Origin: Allobosea vaviloviae | GTDB lineage: Bacteria; Pseudomonadota; Alphaproteobacteria; Rhizobiales; Beijerinckiaceae | Assembly: GCF_001298265.1 (NCBI RefSeq) | Contig: NZ_LGSZ01000048.1 | Span: 1 to 64,000, forward strand | Length of the DNA: 64,000 nt | Reading direction: 5' to 3' | Part shown: positions 1 through 8,754 of the stretch, piece after piece | How the letters are laid out: the number at the start of each line of letters is the position of its first letter | Position numbering within the stretch: the stretch's first letter is position 1 | Notes under the pieces: generated by a model | What the model was told of the DNA's origin: nothing | Databases searched by the model: none | What the model saw: only the letters and a program-made list of their open reading frames with translations | Translations under genes and position numbers: made by a program

Positions 1-46
1 ACTGCCCCCCACCCCAACCCTCCCCACCGCAAGCGGGGGGAGGGAG
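1..46. repeat. Intergenic repeat, family E, copy 1
   Basis: A 46-base element with a C-rich left part and a G-rich right part (CCCCACCGC...GCGGGGGG). The same 46 bases recur at 2880-2925, and an inverted relative lies at 2791-2838. It precedes cobL directly, as the later copies precede cobB. Confidence 0.8.
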
Positions 47-69
47 AAGAACGCGTCGCGCCTGAAACA

Positions 70-1281
70 ATGGCCGCGCCCTCCCCCTGGCTCGCTCTGG
101 TCGGGCTCGGGGAGGATGGCCGCGCCGGGCTCTCGCCCGAGGCGCTGGCGGCGCTCGACGAGGCCGAGATCGTCTTCGGCGGCGAACGCCACATCGCGCT
201 GGTCGGGACCGTTCCAGGCGAGGCGCGGACCTGGCCGCAGCCCTTCCGCAACGCCCTGCCGGCGATCCTCGCCGAACGCGGCCGCAAGGTCTGCGTGCTG
301 GCGACCAGCGATCCCTTCCATTACGGCATCGGCGCCGGGCTGACCAAGGCGATTCCCGCGTCGGAGATGCGGATCATCCCGCAGATCTCCTCCTTCGCGA
401 TGGCCTGCACGCGGATGCGCTGGCCGCAGGAGGAATGCGCGCTGGTCTCGCTGCATGGCCGCACGCTTTTCCGGATCGTGCCGCATCTGCAGCCTGGCGC
501 GCGCATCCTCGCCCTCTCATGGGACGAGACGACGCCGCGCGCCGTTGCCGAACTGATGAGCGCGCGCGGGCTCGGCGCCAGCCGCATCGTGGTGATGGAG
601 CATCTCGGCGGCCCGCAGGAGCGCGTGCGCGAGACCCGCGCCGACGCCTTTGCCTTCGACGACATCGTGCCGCTCAACATGATCGCGGTCGATGTCGCGG
701 CCGGACGCGAGTCGCGCATCTTGCCGCTGGCGCCCGGGCTGGACGAAGACTGGTTCGCCCATGACGGGCAGATCACCAAATCGGAAATCCGCGCCATCAC
801 CCTGTCGGCGCTCGCGCCGCGCGGCGGCGAACTGCTCTGGGATGTTGGGGCCGGTTCGGGCTCGATCTCGGTCGAATGGTGCCAGCGCCATGTCCGCAAC
901 CGGGCCATCGCCTTCGAGGCCAAGCCAGAGCGCGCCCATCGGATCACCCGCAACAAGGTCGAGCTCGGCGGGCTTTCGGTCGAGGTCGCCGGCGCAGCGC
1001 CGGAGGGCTTCGCGGGGCGCCCGGCACCGGACGCCGTCTTCATCGGCGGCGGCTTGACGGTGGACGGATTGTTCGAGGGCGCCTGGGCTGCGCTGAAGCC
1101 GGGCGGCCGGCTCGTCGCCAATGTCGTGACGATCGAGGGCGAGGCGAAGCTCGTGGCGCTGCATGCGCTGCATGGCGGCTCGCTGCGGCGCATTTCGATC
1201 GACCGTCTCGCGCCCGTCGGCAGGATGCATGGCTGGCGCCCGGCGATGCCGGTGACGCAGTGGCGGGTCGAGAAGCCGTGA
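70..1281 (+). CDS. cobL: Precorrin-6Y C5,15-methyltransferase (decarboxylating) CobL
   Basis: A 403-residue bifunctional cobalamin enzyme. It methylates precorrin-6Y (dihydro-precorrin-6) at C5 and C15 and decarboxylates the acetate side chain at C12. The N-terminal half (about 8-200) is a CbiE-type tetrapyrrole methylase opening with GLGEDG. The C-terminal half (about 215-395) is a CbiT-type Rossmann methyltransferase with the S-adenosylmethionine loop WDVGAGSGS near residue 257. The length matches fused CobL enzymes. It is the first gene in the window and upstream cob genes are probably off the left edge. The ATG at 70 is the first start consistent with the domain boundary. Downstream are cobE, cobM, cobB and bluB on the same strand. 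Confidence 0.93.
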   Translation: MAAPSPWLALVGLGEDGRAGLSPEALAALDEAEIVFGGERHIALVGTVPGEARTWPQPFRNALPAILAERGRKVCVLATSDPFHYGIGAGLTKAIPASEMRIIPQISSFAMACTRMRWPQEECALVSLHGRTLFRIVPHLQPGARILALSWDETTPRAVAELMSARGLGASRIVVMEHLGGPQERVRETRADAFAFDDIVPLNMIAVDVAAGRESRILPLAPGLDEDWFAHDGQITKSEIRAITLSALAPRGGELLWDVGAGSGSISVEWCQRHVRNRAIAFEAKPERAHRITRNKVELGGLSVEVAGAAPEGFAGRPAPDAVFIGGGLTVDGLFEGAWAALKPGGRLVANVVTIEGEAKLVALHALHGGSLRRISIDRLAPVGRMHGWRPAMPVTQWRVEKP

Positions 1282-1310
1282 ATTTTCATCGTCCGTGCCA
1301 CCTGCGCCCG

Positions 1311-1403
1311 GTCGTCCCGGGCGACCGAAGGGAGACCCGGGACCCATTCCGGAACGGTTCAGGAATGGATCCCGGATCTCCGCTTCGCTGCGTCCGGGAT
1401 GAC
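1311..1403. repeat. Intergenic palindromic repeat, family A, copy 1
   Basis: An imperfect inverted repeat that starts GTCGTCCCGG and ends CCGGGATGAC, with internal GGGACCCATTCC and GGAATGGATCCC arms. Related copies lie at 4918-5013, 25628-25732, 28072-28176 and 33573-33684. This copy sits between two genes of the cobalamin operon. Confidence 0.85.
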
Positions 1404-1435
1404 GGCGAGGGCGAGATCTACGGGAATTTGATCCG

Positions 1436-1825
1436 ATGACCGGACGTCTCGTCGCGGGTCTGGGCCTGCGCCCCGGCACCAGCGAGGCCGACATCCTGGC
1501 CTGCCTCGACGAGGCGCTGGCCATCGCCGGGCTTTCCGGCGAAGGCACGCCGCGCCTCGCGACGCTGTCGAGCCGGATCGGCGAACCGGGGCTCGCCGCC
1601 GCCGCCGCCAGCCGGGAGGCCGAGATCGTCTTCGTGCCCGACGAGGCGCTGAAGGGGTTCGAGGCGGCCTGCGCCACGCGCTCGACCCGGATCGCCTCGC
1701 TCTACGGTGTGGGATCGGTCGCGGAAGCCGCCGCTCTCGCCGCAGCCGGGCCGGGCGGGACGCTGGTGCAGCCACGCATCACGACCGCCCGCGTCACCTG
1801 TGCATTGGCCAGGGCAGCCTTATGA
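1436..1825 (+). CDS. cobE: Cobalamin biosynthesis protein CobE (CbiG C-terminal-like)
   Basis: A 129-residue protein matching the CobE/CbiG-C family, found in aerobic cobalamin pathways and needed around the cobalt-free ring-contraction steps, though its exact role is poorly defined. The family look comes from the N-terminal GLGLRPGTS, the central SSRIGEPGL...AEIVFVPDEAL region (family cores have a similar LATL/K-E-GL pattern), and the C-terminal TTARVTCALA. The length is typical. The gene lies 154 bases after cobL, and the gap is filled by a family A repeat. The start ATG at 1436 immediately follows the repeat region and no better in-frame start exists. Confidence 0.82.
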   Translation: MTGRLVAGLGLRPGTSEADILACLDEALAIAGLSGEGTPRLATLSSRIGEPGLAAAAASREAEIVFVPDEALKGFEAACATRSTRIASLYGVGSVAEAAALAAAGPGGTLVQPRITTARVTCALARAAL

Positions 1826-1843
1826 GGAACGCGACCACCGTTA

Positions 1844-1973
1844 TCTTTCCGGGGCTTCGCGAAGCGAAGAACCCGGAACCCACGACTGGGATCAGCCCTT
1901 CAGCGTCGCGTTGTGACATCGCTCACCCGGTCGTGGGTTCCGGGTTCAGGCCTGCGGCCTGCCCCGGAAAGAC
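1844..1973. repeat. Intergenic palindromic repeat, family C
   Basis: A long imperfect inverted repeat filling the cobE-cobM gap. The outer arms are TCTTTCCGGGGC and its complement GCCCCGGAAAGA, with inner arms around GAACCCGGAACCCACGAC and GTCGTGGGTTCCGGGTTC. A strong RNA hairpin is expected. No coding sense was found in it. Confidence 0.8.
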
Positions 1974-2003
1974 AATGTTGCGGCCCATCGAGCAGGCTCC
2001 TTC

Positions 2004-2768
2004 ATGACCGTCCATTTCATCGGCGCCGGCCCCGGCGCGCCCGATTTGATCACGTTGCGCGGGCGCGACCTCATCGGTGCCTGTCCGGTCTGCCTCTATG
2101 CGGGATCGCTGATCCCGAAGGCGATGCTCGACTGGTGCCCAGACGGCGCACGCATCATTGACACCGCCCCGCTCGATCTGGATGCGATCATCGCGCAGAT
2201 GCAGGCCGCGCATGCGGCTGGGCAGGATGTCGCGCGGCTGCATTCCGGCGATCTCTCGATCTGGAGCGCCACGGGAGAGCAGATGCGCCGGCTCGATGCG
2301 CTCGCCATCCCCTACAGCGTGACGCCGGGCGTGCCGGCCTTCGCGGCCGCTGCCGCGACGCTAGAGCGCGAGCTGACCCTGCCGGGCGTCGCTCAATCGC
2401 TCGTGCTGACGCGGACCTCGGGGCGCGCCTCGGCGATGCCGCCGAAGGAGACGCTTTCGACCTTCGCGGCTTCAGGGACGACGCTGGCCGTGCATCTCTC
2501 GATCCATGTCATCGACACGGTCGTGGCCGAGTTGACGCCGTTCTATGGCGCGGAATGCCCGGTCGCGATCGTCTTCCGGGCCTCCTGGCCGGACGAGCGC
2601 GTGCTGCGTGGGACACTGGCCACGATCGCCGGACTGGTGCGGGACTCAGGCCTGGAACGCACCGCGCTGATCCTCATCGGACCGGCGCTGGCGGCCGAGG
2701 ATTTCGGCGAGAGCGCGCTCTATTCCACCGATTATGACCGCCGCTTCCGGCCGGGGGGCGGGGTATGA
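2004..2768 (+). CDS. cobM: Precorrin-4 C11-methyltransferase CobM
   Basis: A 254-residue tetrapyrrole methylase that transfers a methyl group from S-adenosylmethionine to C11 of precorrin-4. Family signatures are visible throughout: the N-terminal [15 protein letters not shown] loop, the [10 protein letters not shown] motif near residue 80 with the conserved HSGD, the TPGVPAF segment, and the [11 protein letters not shown] region in the C-terminal half. The length is normal for CobM/CbiF. The ATG at 2004 places the glycine loop at residue 7, as is usual. It sits between cobE and cobB in the cobalamin operon, with repeats on both sides. Confidence 0.93.
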   Translation: MTVHFIGAGPGAPDLITLRGRDLIGACPVCLYAGSLIPKAMLDWCPDGARIIDTAPLDLDAIIAQMQAAHAAGQDVARLHSGDLSIWSATGEQMRRLDALAIPYSVTPGVPAFAAAAATLERELTLPGVAQSLVLTRTSGRASAMPPKETLSTFAASGTTLAVHLSIHVIDTVVAELTPFYGAECPVAIVFRASWPDERVLRGTLATIAGLVRDSGLERTALILIGPALAAEDFGESALYSTDYDRRFRPGGGV

Positions 2769-2790
2769 CAGTCCTGGCGGGCGCAACACA

Positions 2791-2925
2791 ATCCCCTTCC
2801 CCCCGCTTGCGGTGGGGAAGGGCTAGGGATGGGGGGCCGGAAAGCCGGAGCTCTGTTCCCGTCGGTCGAGCCGAGCGGCACTGCCCCCCACCCCAACCCT
2901 CCCCACCGCAAGCGGGGGGAGGGAG
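2791..2925. repeat. Inverted pair of family E intergenic repeats
   Basis: Two oppositely oriented copies of the family E element (2791-2838 and 2880-2925) fill the cobM-cobB gap. The second copy is identical to bases 1-46 of the window. As RNA, the pair could fold into a long stem with a loop of about 40 bases. Confidence 0.75.
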
Positions 2926-2952
2926 TTGGCGCGGCGCTTCCGGAGCCCGTCC

Positions 2953-4272
2953 ATGACCGCGCCCGGCCTCATCATCGCCGCGCCGCGCTCCGGCTCGGGC
3001 AAGACCACGATCACGCTGGGCCTCCAGCGCGCGCTGACCCGGCGCGGGCTGACCGTGCGTGGGCTGAAATGCGGGCCCGATTATATCGACCCCGCCTTTC
3101 ATGCCGCGGCGACAGGTGCGCCCAGCGCCAATCTCGATTCCTTCGCGATGCCCGACACGCTGCTCGGACAGATCGCGGGCGAGGCAGCGCGCAACACCGA
3201 CATCGTCATCGCCGAGGGTTCGATGGGGCTGTTCGATGCCGTGCCGGGGCCGGAGGGTCACACCGGTGCCAGCGCCGACATCGCCGCGCTGCTGGGCTGG
3301 CCGGTCGTGCTGGTGATCGACGTTTCGGGCCAGGCGCAGTCGGCTGCGGCCATCGCTCTCGGCTGCAAGCTCTACGACCCGCGCATCCGGATCGCCGGGG
3401 TCATCCTCAACAAGGTCGCGAGCGAGCGGCATCGGCGGCTGGTCGCACAGGGGATGGAGCGCATCGGCTTGCCCGTGCTCGGCGCGCTGGCGCGGGAGGC
3501 CAGCCTGATCCTGCCCGAACGCCATCTCGGGCTGGTCCAGGCCGGCGAGACGGCCGATCTGCACGCAAGGCTCGACGCGCTGGCGGATGCGGTGACCGCT
3601 GCGGTGGATCTCGATGCGGTGATTTCGGCGGCGGGAGAGACGCGTCTGCCGCTTGCGGGCGCGCGGGCCGCGCTCCTGCCGGCGCCGGGGCGGCGGATCG
3701 CCATCGCACGCGATGCCGCCTTCAGCTTCGTCTATCCCCATGTCGAGGCCGGCTGGCTGGCGGCGGACGCCGAACTGGTGCCGTTCTCGCCGCTGGCGGA
3801 CGAGGCGCCGCCTGACGGGTGCGACGCCTGCTGGCTCCCCGGCGGCTATCCCGAGCTGCATGCCGGGACGCTCGCATCGGCAACGCGCTTCATGGCGGGG
3901 CTGCGCGCCTTCGCCGGGAGCCGTCCGGTGCATGGCGAGTGCGGCGGCTACATGGTGCTCGGGCGGACGCTCGTCGATGCCGATGGCACCTCGCATGCGA
4001 TGGCGGGGCTGCTCTCCGTCGAGACCAGCTTCGCCAGGCGCAAGATGACTCTCGGATATCGCCGCGCGATCCTGGAAGAGGACGGCCCGCTCGGGCCCGC
4101 CGACGCGGGACTCACAGGCCACGAGTTCCACTACGCCACGATCGTCGCGCAAGGCGAGGACCGGCCATTGGCGATGGTGACCGACCCGCATGGCTCGGCG
4201 CCGGTGCCCGCCGGCAGCCGGCGTGGGCATGTCACAGGTTCGTTCTTCCATGCGATCGCGGTGGCGGGGTGA
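2953..4272 (+). CDS. cobB: Cobyrinate/hydrogenobyrinate a,c-diamide synthase CobB
   Basis: A 439-residue ATP- and glutamine-dependent amidase that amidates the a and c side chains of (hydrogeno)byrinic acid. The N-terminal synthetase domain has the P-loop APRSGSGKTT at residues 9-18 and the following GLKCGPDYIDP motif. The C-terminal class I glutamine amidotransferase-like domain contains PGGYPELH, the nucleophile motif HGECGGYM and the histidine-containing HEFHYA. The frame is open nine codons further upstream, but the ATG at 2953 puts the P-loop at the usual distance from the N-terminus. The TGA overlaps the GTG of bluB, so the two are probably translationally coupled. Confidence 0.93.
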   Translation: MTAPGLIIAAPRSGSGKTTITLGLQRALTRRGLTVRGLKCGPDYIDPAFHAAATGAPSANLDSFAMPDTLLGQIAGEAARNTDIVIAEGSMGLFDAVPGPEGHTGASADIAALLGWPVVLVIDVSGQAQSAAAIALGCKLYDPRIRIAGVILNKVASERHRRLVAQGMERIGLPVLGALAREASLILPERHLGLVQAGETADLHARLDALADAVTAAVDLDAVISAAGETRLPLAGARAALLPAPGRRIAIARDAAFSFVYPHVEAGWLAADAELVPFSPLADEAPPDGCDACWLPGGYPELHAGTLASATRFMAGLRAFAGSRPVHGECGGYMVLGRTLVDADGTSHAMAGLLSVETSFARRKMTLGYRRAILEEDGPLGPADAGLTGHEFHYATIVAQGEDRPLAMVTDPHGSAPVPAGSRRGHVTGSFFHAIAVAG

Positions 4273-4889
4273 GCGGGACGTCCCCTCCCCGCTTCGACGA
4301 GGCCTTCGCGGCGCAGTTCGCCGAACTGCTGGCCTGGCGGCGCGATGTCCGGCGGTTCCGGCGCGAAGCCCTGCCTGAAGGGCTCATCGAGGCGCTGCTG
4401 GCGCAGGCCGAGCTTTCCCCCTCCGTCGGGCATTCGCAGCCCTGGCGCTGGGTGCGGGTGACCGACGCGGCTCAGCGCGAGGCGGTGCAGGCGAGCTTCG
4501 CGCGCTGCAATGCGGATGCGCTCGGGGATTATGAGGGCGAGCGGGCACGGCTTTATGCCAGCCTGAAGCTGGAAGGGCTGCGCGAGGCGCCCGAGCAGAT
4601 CGCGGTGTTCTGCGACCATGGCACGGCTCAGGGCCATGGGCTCGGCCGCAAGACGATGCCGGAAATGCTGGACTATTCGGTCGTCGCCGCGATCACGCAG
4701 TTCTGGCTGGCGGCACGGGTTGCCGGCGTCGGTGTCGGCTGGGTCTCGATCGTCGAGCCGGAGGTCGTGCGCACGGCGCTGGGCGTGCCGGCTGAGTGGA
4801 AGCTGATCGCCTGGCTCTGCGTCGGCTGGCCGGAAGCGGATAGCGAGGTGCCGGAGCTGGTGCGCGCGGGCTGGGAGCGCGGGCGGTAG
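4269..4889 (+). CDS. bluB: 5,6-dimethylbenzimidazole synthase BluB
   Basis: A 206-residue nitroreductase-fold flavoprotein. BluB converts reduced FMN and oxygen to 5,6-dimethylbenzimidazole, the lower ligand of vitamin B12. Recognisable features are the RRDVRRFR motif near residue 27, SPSVGHSQPWRW, the central FCDHGTAQGHGLGRKTMPEML loop region, and a C-terminal VGWVSIVEPEVVR segment with LCVGWPE. No ATG is available near the start. The GTG at 4269 overlaps the cobB TGA (GTGA) and gives the correct N-terminus. As last gene of the operon it supplies the lower ligand to the corrin made by its neighbours. BluB needs oxygen, which fits the aerobic Cob route. Confidence 0.93.
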   Translation: MSGTSPPRFDEAFAAQFAELLAWRRDVRRFRREALPEGLIEALLAQAELSPSVGHSQPWRWVRVTDAAQREAVQASFARCNADALGDYEGERARLYASLKLEGLREAPEQIAVFCDHGTAQGHGLGRKTMPEMLDYSVVAAITQFWLAARVAGVGVGWVSIVEPEVVRTALGVPAEWKLIAWLCVGWPEADSEVPELVRAGWERGR

Positions 4890-4917
4890 CGCTTGCTTCG
4901 GTTCAGCAAAAGCGCCC

Positions 4918-5013
4918 GTCATCCCGGACGGAGCGAAGCGGAGATCCGGGATCCATTCCGAAGCGCTGCTCGGTGAGGTTCCGGAATGGGTCCCGGGTCA
5001 AGCCCGGGACGAC
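4918..5013. repeat. Intergenic palindromic repeat, family A, copy 2
   Basis: Starts GTCATCCCGGACGGAGCG and ends CCCGGGACGAC, with internal GGGATCCATTCC and GGAATGGGTCCC arms. It lies between the convergent bluB and scoB, so it could act as a bidirectional terminator. No separate T-tract terminator was seen there. Confidence 0.85.
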
Positions 5014-5049
5014 GGCGCGTTTTCTGCAAAACGCGCCGCTATCTGACGA

Positions 5050-5703
5050 CTAGACAGCGACCTTGAACGCGGCTTCCGTCTTGCCCTTGATCTCGTCGAG
5101 CGTCACGCCGTCGGCCAGCTCGATCAGGGTCATGCCGCCGCCATTCTCGTCGATCTTGAAGACGCCGAGATCGGTAATCACCATGTCGACCACGCCGGCG
5201 CCGGTCAGCGGCAGGTCGCAGGCCTTGAGCAGCTTCGGCGATTCGGTGCCGTCCTTGTTCTTGGCGACGTGTTCCATCACCACGACGACCTTCTTGACGC
5301 CGGCGACGAGGTCCATGGCGCCGCCCATGCCCTTCACCATCTTGCCGGGGATCATCCAGTTGGCGAGGTCACCGTTCTCCGCAACCTGCATGGCGCCGAG
5401 GATGGAGAGGTCGATATGGCCGCCGCGGATCATGCCGAAGGAGTCGGCCGAGGAGAAATAGCTCGTCGTCGGCAGGGCGGTGATGGTCTGCTTGCCGGCG
5501 TTGATCAGATCGGGATCCTCGTCGCCCTCATAGGGAAACGGCCCCATGCCGAGCATGCCGTTCTCCGACTGGAGCTGCACCGAAATGCCGTCGGGAATGT
5601 AGTTCGAAACCAGCGTGGGGATGCCGATGCCGAGATTGACGTAGAAGCCGTCCTTCAGTTCCTTGGCGGCGCGGGCCGCCATTTGTTCACGCGTCCAGGG
5701 CAT
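5050..5703 (-). CDS. scoB: 3-oxoacid CoA-transferase subunit B
   Basis: A 217-residue beta subunit of a family I CoA-transferase, most like succinyl-CoA:3-ketoacid CoA-transferase (ScoB/AtoA). These enzymes move CoA from succinyl-CoA to acetoacetate or a similar 3-oxoacid. The catalytic glutamate lies in [11 protein letters not shown] near residue 46. Other family features are [13 protein letters not shown] near the N-terminus and [15 protein letters not shown] in the middle. It follows the alpha subunit gene (5795-6499) by 91 bases on the same strand, and both are needed for the heteromer. A link to ketone-body or polyhydroxybutyrate use is likely but not shown by the neighbours. Confidence 0.92.
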   Translation of the reverse strand: MPWTREQMAARAAKELKDGFYVNLGIGIPTLVSNYIPDGISVQLQSENGMLGMGPFPYEGDEDPDLINAGKQTITALPTTSYFSSADSFGMIRGGHIDLSILGAMQVAENGDLANWMIPGKMVKGMGGAMDLVAGVKKVVVVMEHVAKNKDGTESPKLLKACDLPLTGAGVVDMVITDLGVFKIDENGGGMTLIELADGVTLDEIKGKTEAAFKVAV

Positions 5704-5794
5704 CTGATCTCTCCGAAGAATCTTGTCTTGCGCGAACTCTGATCTTGCGCGAATTCCGATCGCCCGGTCGTCCCGACCAAACGGAAAGCGCGCT

Positions 5795-6499
5795 CTAGGC
5801 CGCGCGCTTGCGGACGGTGCGCTGCTCGATGCGCTTGACGCTCTGGGGCGTGTGCACGAGGCGCTTCACGAAGATGCCGGGCGTGTGCATCTGATCCGGA
5901 TCGATCTCGCCGGCCTCGACCAGATTCTCCACCTGGGCGATGGTCATGCGCGAGGCCGAGGCCATCATCGGATTGAAGTTGCGCGCGGTCTTCCGGTAGA
6001 CGAGGTTGCCCTCGGTGTCGCCCTTCCAGGCATGAACCAGGGAAATGTCGGCGAAGATCCCGCGCTCCATGATGTAGCGCTCGCCATCGAACTCGCGCTC
6101 CTCCTTGCCTTCGGCCACCAGCGTGCCGACGCCGGTCTTGGTGAAGAAGGCCGGTATGCCGGCGCCACCGGCGCGAATGCGCTCAGCCAGCGTGCCCTGG
6201 GGCGTGAATTCGAGCTCAAGCTGGCCTGAGAGATAGAGTTCGGCGAAGAGCTTGTTCTCGCCGACATAAGACGAGATCATCTTCCGGATCTGCCGGGTCT
6301 CGAGCAGGATGCCGAGGCCGGCGCCGTCGATGCCGGCATTGTTGGAAACGAAGGTCAGGCCCTTCGCGCCGCTCTCTCGCACCGCCTCGATCAGCACGTC
6401 GGGAATCCCGCAGAGGCCGAAGCCGCCGGCCATGATCGTCATGCCGTCCTTGATGGCGCCGGCGAGTGCCGCCGTCGCGTCAGGAAAAACCTTCTTCAT
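5795..6499 (-). CDS. scoA: 3-oxoacid CoA-transferase subunit A
   Basis: A 234-residue alpha subunit of the family I CoA-transferase whose beta subunit follows at 5050-5703. The N-terminal oxyanion motif region [15 protein letters not shown], the FVSNNAG segment and the [12 protein letters not shown] motif are characteristic of ScoA/AtoD. The length is normal. The C-terminus ends in a basic stretch ([12 protein letters not shown]). The upstream 155 bases to the next gene hold the likely promoter. No regulator gene is adjacent, so control cannot be read from the context. Confidence 0.92.
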   Translation of the reverse strand: MKKVFPDATAALAGAIKDGMTIMAGGFGLCGIPDVLIEAVRESGAKGLTFVSNNAGIDGAGLGILLETRQIRKMISSYVGENKLFAELYLSGQLELEFTPQGTLAERIRAGGAGIPAFFTKTGVGTLVAEGKEEREFDGERYIMERGIFADISLVHAWKGDTEGNLVYRKTARNFNPMMASASRMTIAQVENLVEAGEIDPDQMHTPGIFVKRLVHTPQSVKRIEQRTVRKRAA

Positions 6500-6654
6500 C
6501 GCATCGCCTCTGCCGCTGAAATGACGTCGCCGGACGGCTCACTACAGCACTAGCCGAGCCGGCGGCTCGGTGGCAACTAGCCGTTCGACGATACGGGAAA
6601 ACCGGCCCCGCATGGAGCCGGCTCTTGATGTCCCCGACAGGGAGGCGCCTGGCG

Positions 6655-8325
6655 TCAGCGGCGGAAGCGTCCGCCGAGGACACCGCCGAGGACGCCGCCG
6701 ACGACGCCCCCGAACACGGCCGCGCCGGCCGCGCTTCCGGCACCCGAGCCCTGTCCGGCGCGCTCGCGGGCGAGGTCGCGGCGGATCACCGGATCGCGCT
6801 CATAGGCGACGCCGCGGGCGCGGGGCTCGGACGGCTCGCGGACCGTGCGGGTGCGGGTCACGGGCTTGGCCTCCTCGGCGAGCGCACGCTGGTAGGCGGG
6901 CTCGCTCTGGGCACGCAGCGCCTTGACCTGCATCGGCGCGAAGAAGCCGGTCGAGGCGGCGCCGCGCGTGGTCTGCCATTCCTTGATGGCGGCGCGCTGG
7001 CTCGGCCCGAAATTGGCGCTGAGCTTGCCGGGCTTGAAGCCCGAGAGCGTCAGGCGCTTCTGCAACTCGCGGCGCTCGGCGGCCGAGAGCTTGAGTTCCT
7101 TCTCCGTCTCGGCACTGCCGATCTCGGTCTTCATCGCCTCGTCGGCGATCGCCTTGCCGGTCTCACGCGACGACGGCAGGGCAGCGATGGCAGCGCCACC
7201 GGCCACAGCCGCGGCGGCGCCGGCCGCTGCGGCGGGCAGGGCCGCGACCGCGACAGGCTCCAGCCGCGCCAGGCGGTTCTTGGCGAAGGCGGCGAACTGT
7301 CCGGTCGGGAAGGCTTCGAGATAGGCCTTGTAGTCGCCCGGCGAATTGCCGCGCTCGGCCGTCTCCCACATCCGCACGTCCATCTGGGCACGGTCGAGAT
7401 TGACCGGCGCGGGCGTCGTCGGCACCGGCACGGCGCCATCGATCGCCTTGATCGTCACCGACGGATCGACGGCGGCGAGCTTCAGCGTCGGGTTCATCTT
7501 GAACTCGCCGATGATGGAGGAGTTGGTCCAGGGCTTCTGCTTCTTGCCGGTGTTCTCCCACACATCGGCGCGCACCCGGTCCATCACCGTGGTGATCGAC
7601 ACTTCGGGCGTCTCGATATGCTTGAGCAGCGCCGAGGTGAAGGGGCTGTTGCCGTCCTTCTCGCCGTCGAGCGCGGTCGAGCGCGGGTCGGTCGCGAAGG
7701 CGATCAGGATGCCCGAGGCCGTCTGGGTGTCGATCGCGGTCAGGCCACGCGCCACGGAGCGGGACTTGGCGGCAAGCTGCGTCGTGAAGGGATTATCGCG
7801 GCAGGCGTCGAGAATGAGGATGTTGACGCGCTCGTCGCGCTGCATCTGGCGCAGGATGAGCTGGACGTTGACGGCCCGGAAGTCGAGATCGGCCTCCGAC
7901 TTGAGCGAGGCATCGACGGGAATCAGATAATTCTCGTCGCCGACAGCGATGCCGTGGCCGGCATAATAGACGACGCCGGCCTTGGCGCCGTCGAGCTTCT
8001 GGGCGAATTCGCGGACGATGCCGGTCATCTCGTCCATCTTCAGGTCGTAACCCTCGACGACCTCGAAGCCGAGGCGCTTCAGCGATGCGGAGATGGCGGT
8101 GGCATCGCGCTGCGGGTTCGCGAGCCGCGGCACGGCTGTATATGCGCTGTTGCCAATGACCAGCGCGACGCGGCGATCAGGCGCAGCCTGCGCTGGCAGC
8201 ACCGAAGCCATCACGGCGACACCGACCATCGCCGCGACGGCGCCCAGCGCACATGCGCGGGCGGCGGTTGCGCGGGCAGCGGTGATGCGGGCGCGAAACG
8301 CCAAACCCAGAGAGGCGAAGGTCAC
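6655..8325 (-). CDS. Exported caspase-family (peptidase C14) protein with C-terminal peptidoglycan-binding-like region
   Basis: 556 residues with a GTG start at 8325, chosen because AGGAGG lies five bases upstream. The frame is open further but only from a weaker GTG. The N-terminus is basic, then a hydrophobic stretch ends in LPAQA, a probable signal peptide. The p20-like caspase domain (about 50-290) starts VALVIGNSAY and carries the catalytic pair: His in YYAGHG (about 124) and Cys in DACRDNP (about 175). Past an Ala/Gly-rich linker, residues 410-475 (LTLSGFKPGKLSANFG...FAPMQVKAL) resemble a PG_binding_1 repeat. The tail is arginine-rich and then ends in a glycine-zipper-like GGVVGGVLGGVLGG. 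Substrate unknown. It may be proteolytic or structural at the cell envelope. Confidence 0.85.
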   Translation of the reverse strand: MTFASLGLAFRARITAARATAARACALGAVAAMVGVAVMASVLPAQAAPDRRVALVIGNSAYTAVPRLANPQRDATAISASLKRLGFEVVEGYDLKMDEMTGIVREFAQKLDGAKAGVVYYAGHGIAVGDENYLIPVDASLKSEADLDFRAVNVQLILRQMQRDERVNILILDACRDNPFTTQLAAKSRSVARGLTAIDTQTASGILIAFATDPRSTALDGEKDGNSPFTSALLKHIETPEVSITTVMDRVRADVWENTGKKQKPWTNSSIIGEFKMNPTLKLAAVDPSVTIKAIDGAVPVPTTPAPVNLDRAQMDVRMWETAERGNSPGDYKAYLEAFPTGQFAAFAKNRLARLEPVAVAALPAAAAGAAAAVAGGAAIAALPSSRETGKAIADEAMKTEIGSAETEKELKLSAAERRELQKRLTLSGFKPGKLSANFGPSQRAAIKEWQTTRGAASTGFFAPMQVKALRAQSEPAYQRALAEEAKPVTRTRTVREPSEPRARGVAYERDPVIRRDLARERAGQGSGAGSAAGAAVFGGVVGGVLGGVLGGRFRR

Positions 8326-8754
8326 GGTATCCTCCTGTCCTGCCGCCACTGCCTTGAAGCCGATCGCGCATGGGCGGAACTATGCGATCAGCGGATGCCG
8401 TCACAGGAAAGACAAACGATAGCCAAGAAACAGTCCGATACATTACCCGAAACCGCCCCGGCACGTAAACCGGCTTTTCCAACGGTCATCGAGCTTCCCT
8501 ATCGTTCATCCCGACGTGTCGAGCCGTCCTGCATGATACAGCAGATAGGCTGCCGGCATGGCGGCCGCGTCATGCATTTGCATGAGACGCGCACGCGGCA
8601 CAGCCCGGTCTACGACCAAGGGATAAGCGAGGCTTCACAAGGCCGTTTGGCGCCGTTGCGGCGTTGACTCGTGCCGTGAGCGCGGTGCAGCATACCATAC
8701 AAGGGAGACGAGCAAAAACAAGAAAGAACAAGATGACAACCGTAAGCGATATGC
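8326..8754. other. Gene-free stretch between divergent caspase and ABC transporter genes
   Basis: 429 bases that must carry both divergent promoters. No convincing gene was seen. A TTGACT hexamer at 8664-8669 has no good matching -10. The last part (8700-8754) is A-rich. A nine-codon reading frame, ATG at 8733 to TGA at 8762, overlaps the start of the transporter gene and has the better purine-rich upstream region. It could be a leader cistron or chance. Confidence 0.4.

Noticed and set aside
1822..2007. Short open frames in the cobE-cobM gap
   Set aside because: They lie inside the family C palindrome and overlap cobM. No ribosome binding site and no motif.
2674..4251. A 525-codon minus-strand frame opposite cobB
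   Set aside because: Shadow of cobB. It also runs through the intergenic repeats, which real genes here avoid.
1311..5013. Repeats as CRISPR units
   Set aside because: The copies are scattered, one per gap, palindromic over about 100 bases, and have no spacer series or cas genes.
6625..8667. A 680-codon open frame on the plus strand across the caspase gene
   Set aside because: It is the antisense shadow of a gene with clear catalytic motifs and good codon use on the minus strand. The translation is rich in R, G and H and has no family motif.
8689..8698. GCATACCATA near the ABC transporter promoter as another island operator
   Set aside because: Only one half-site matches, and the genes are not linked to oxalate. 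It is kept as chance.
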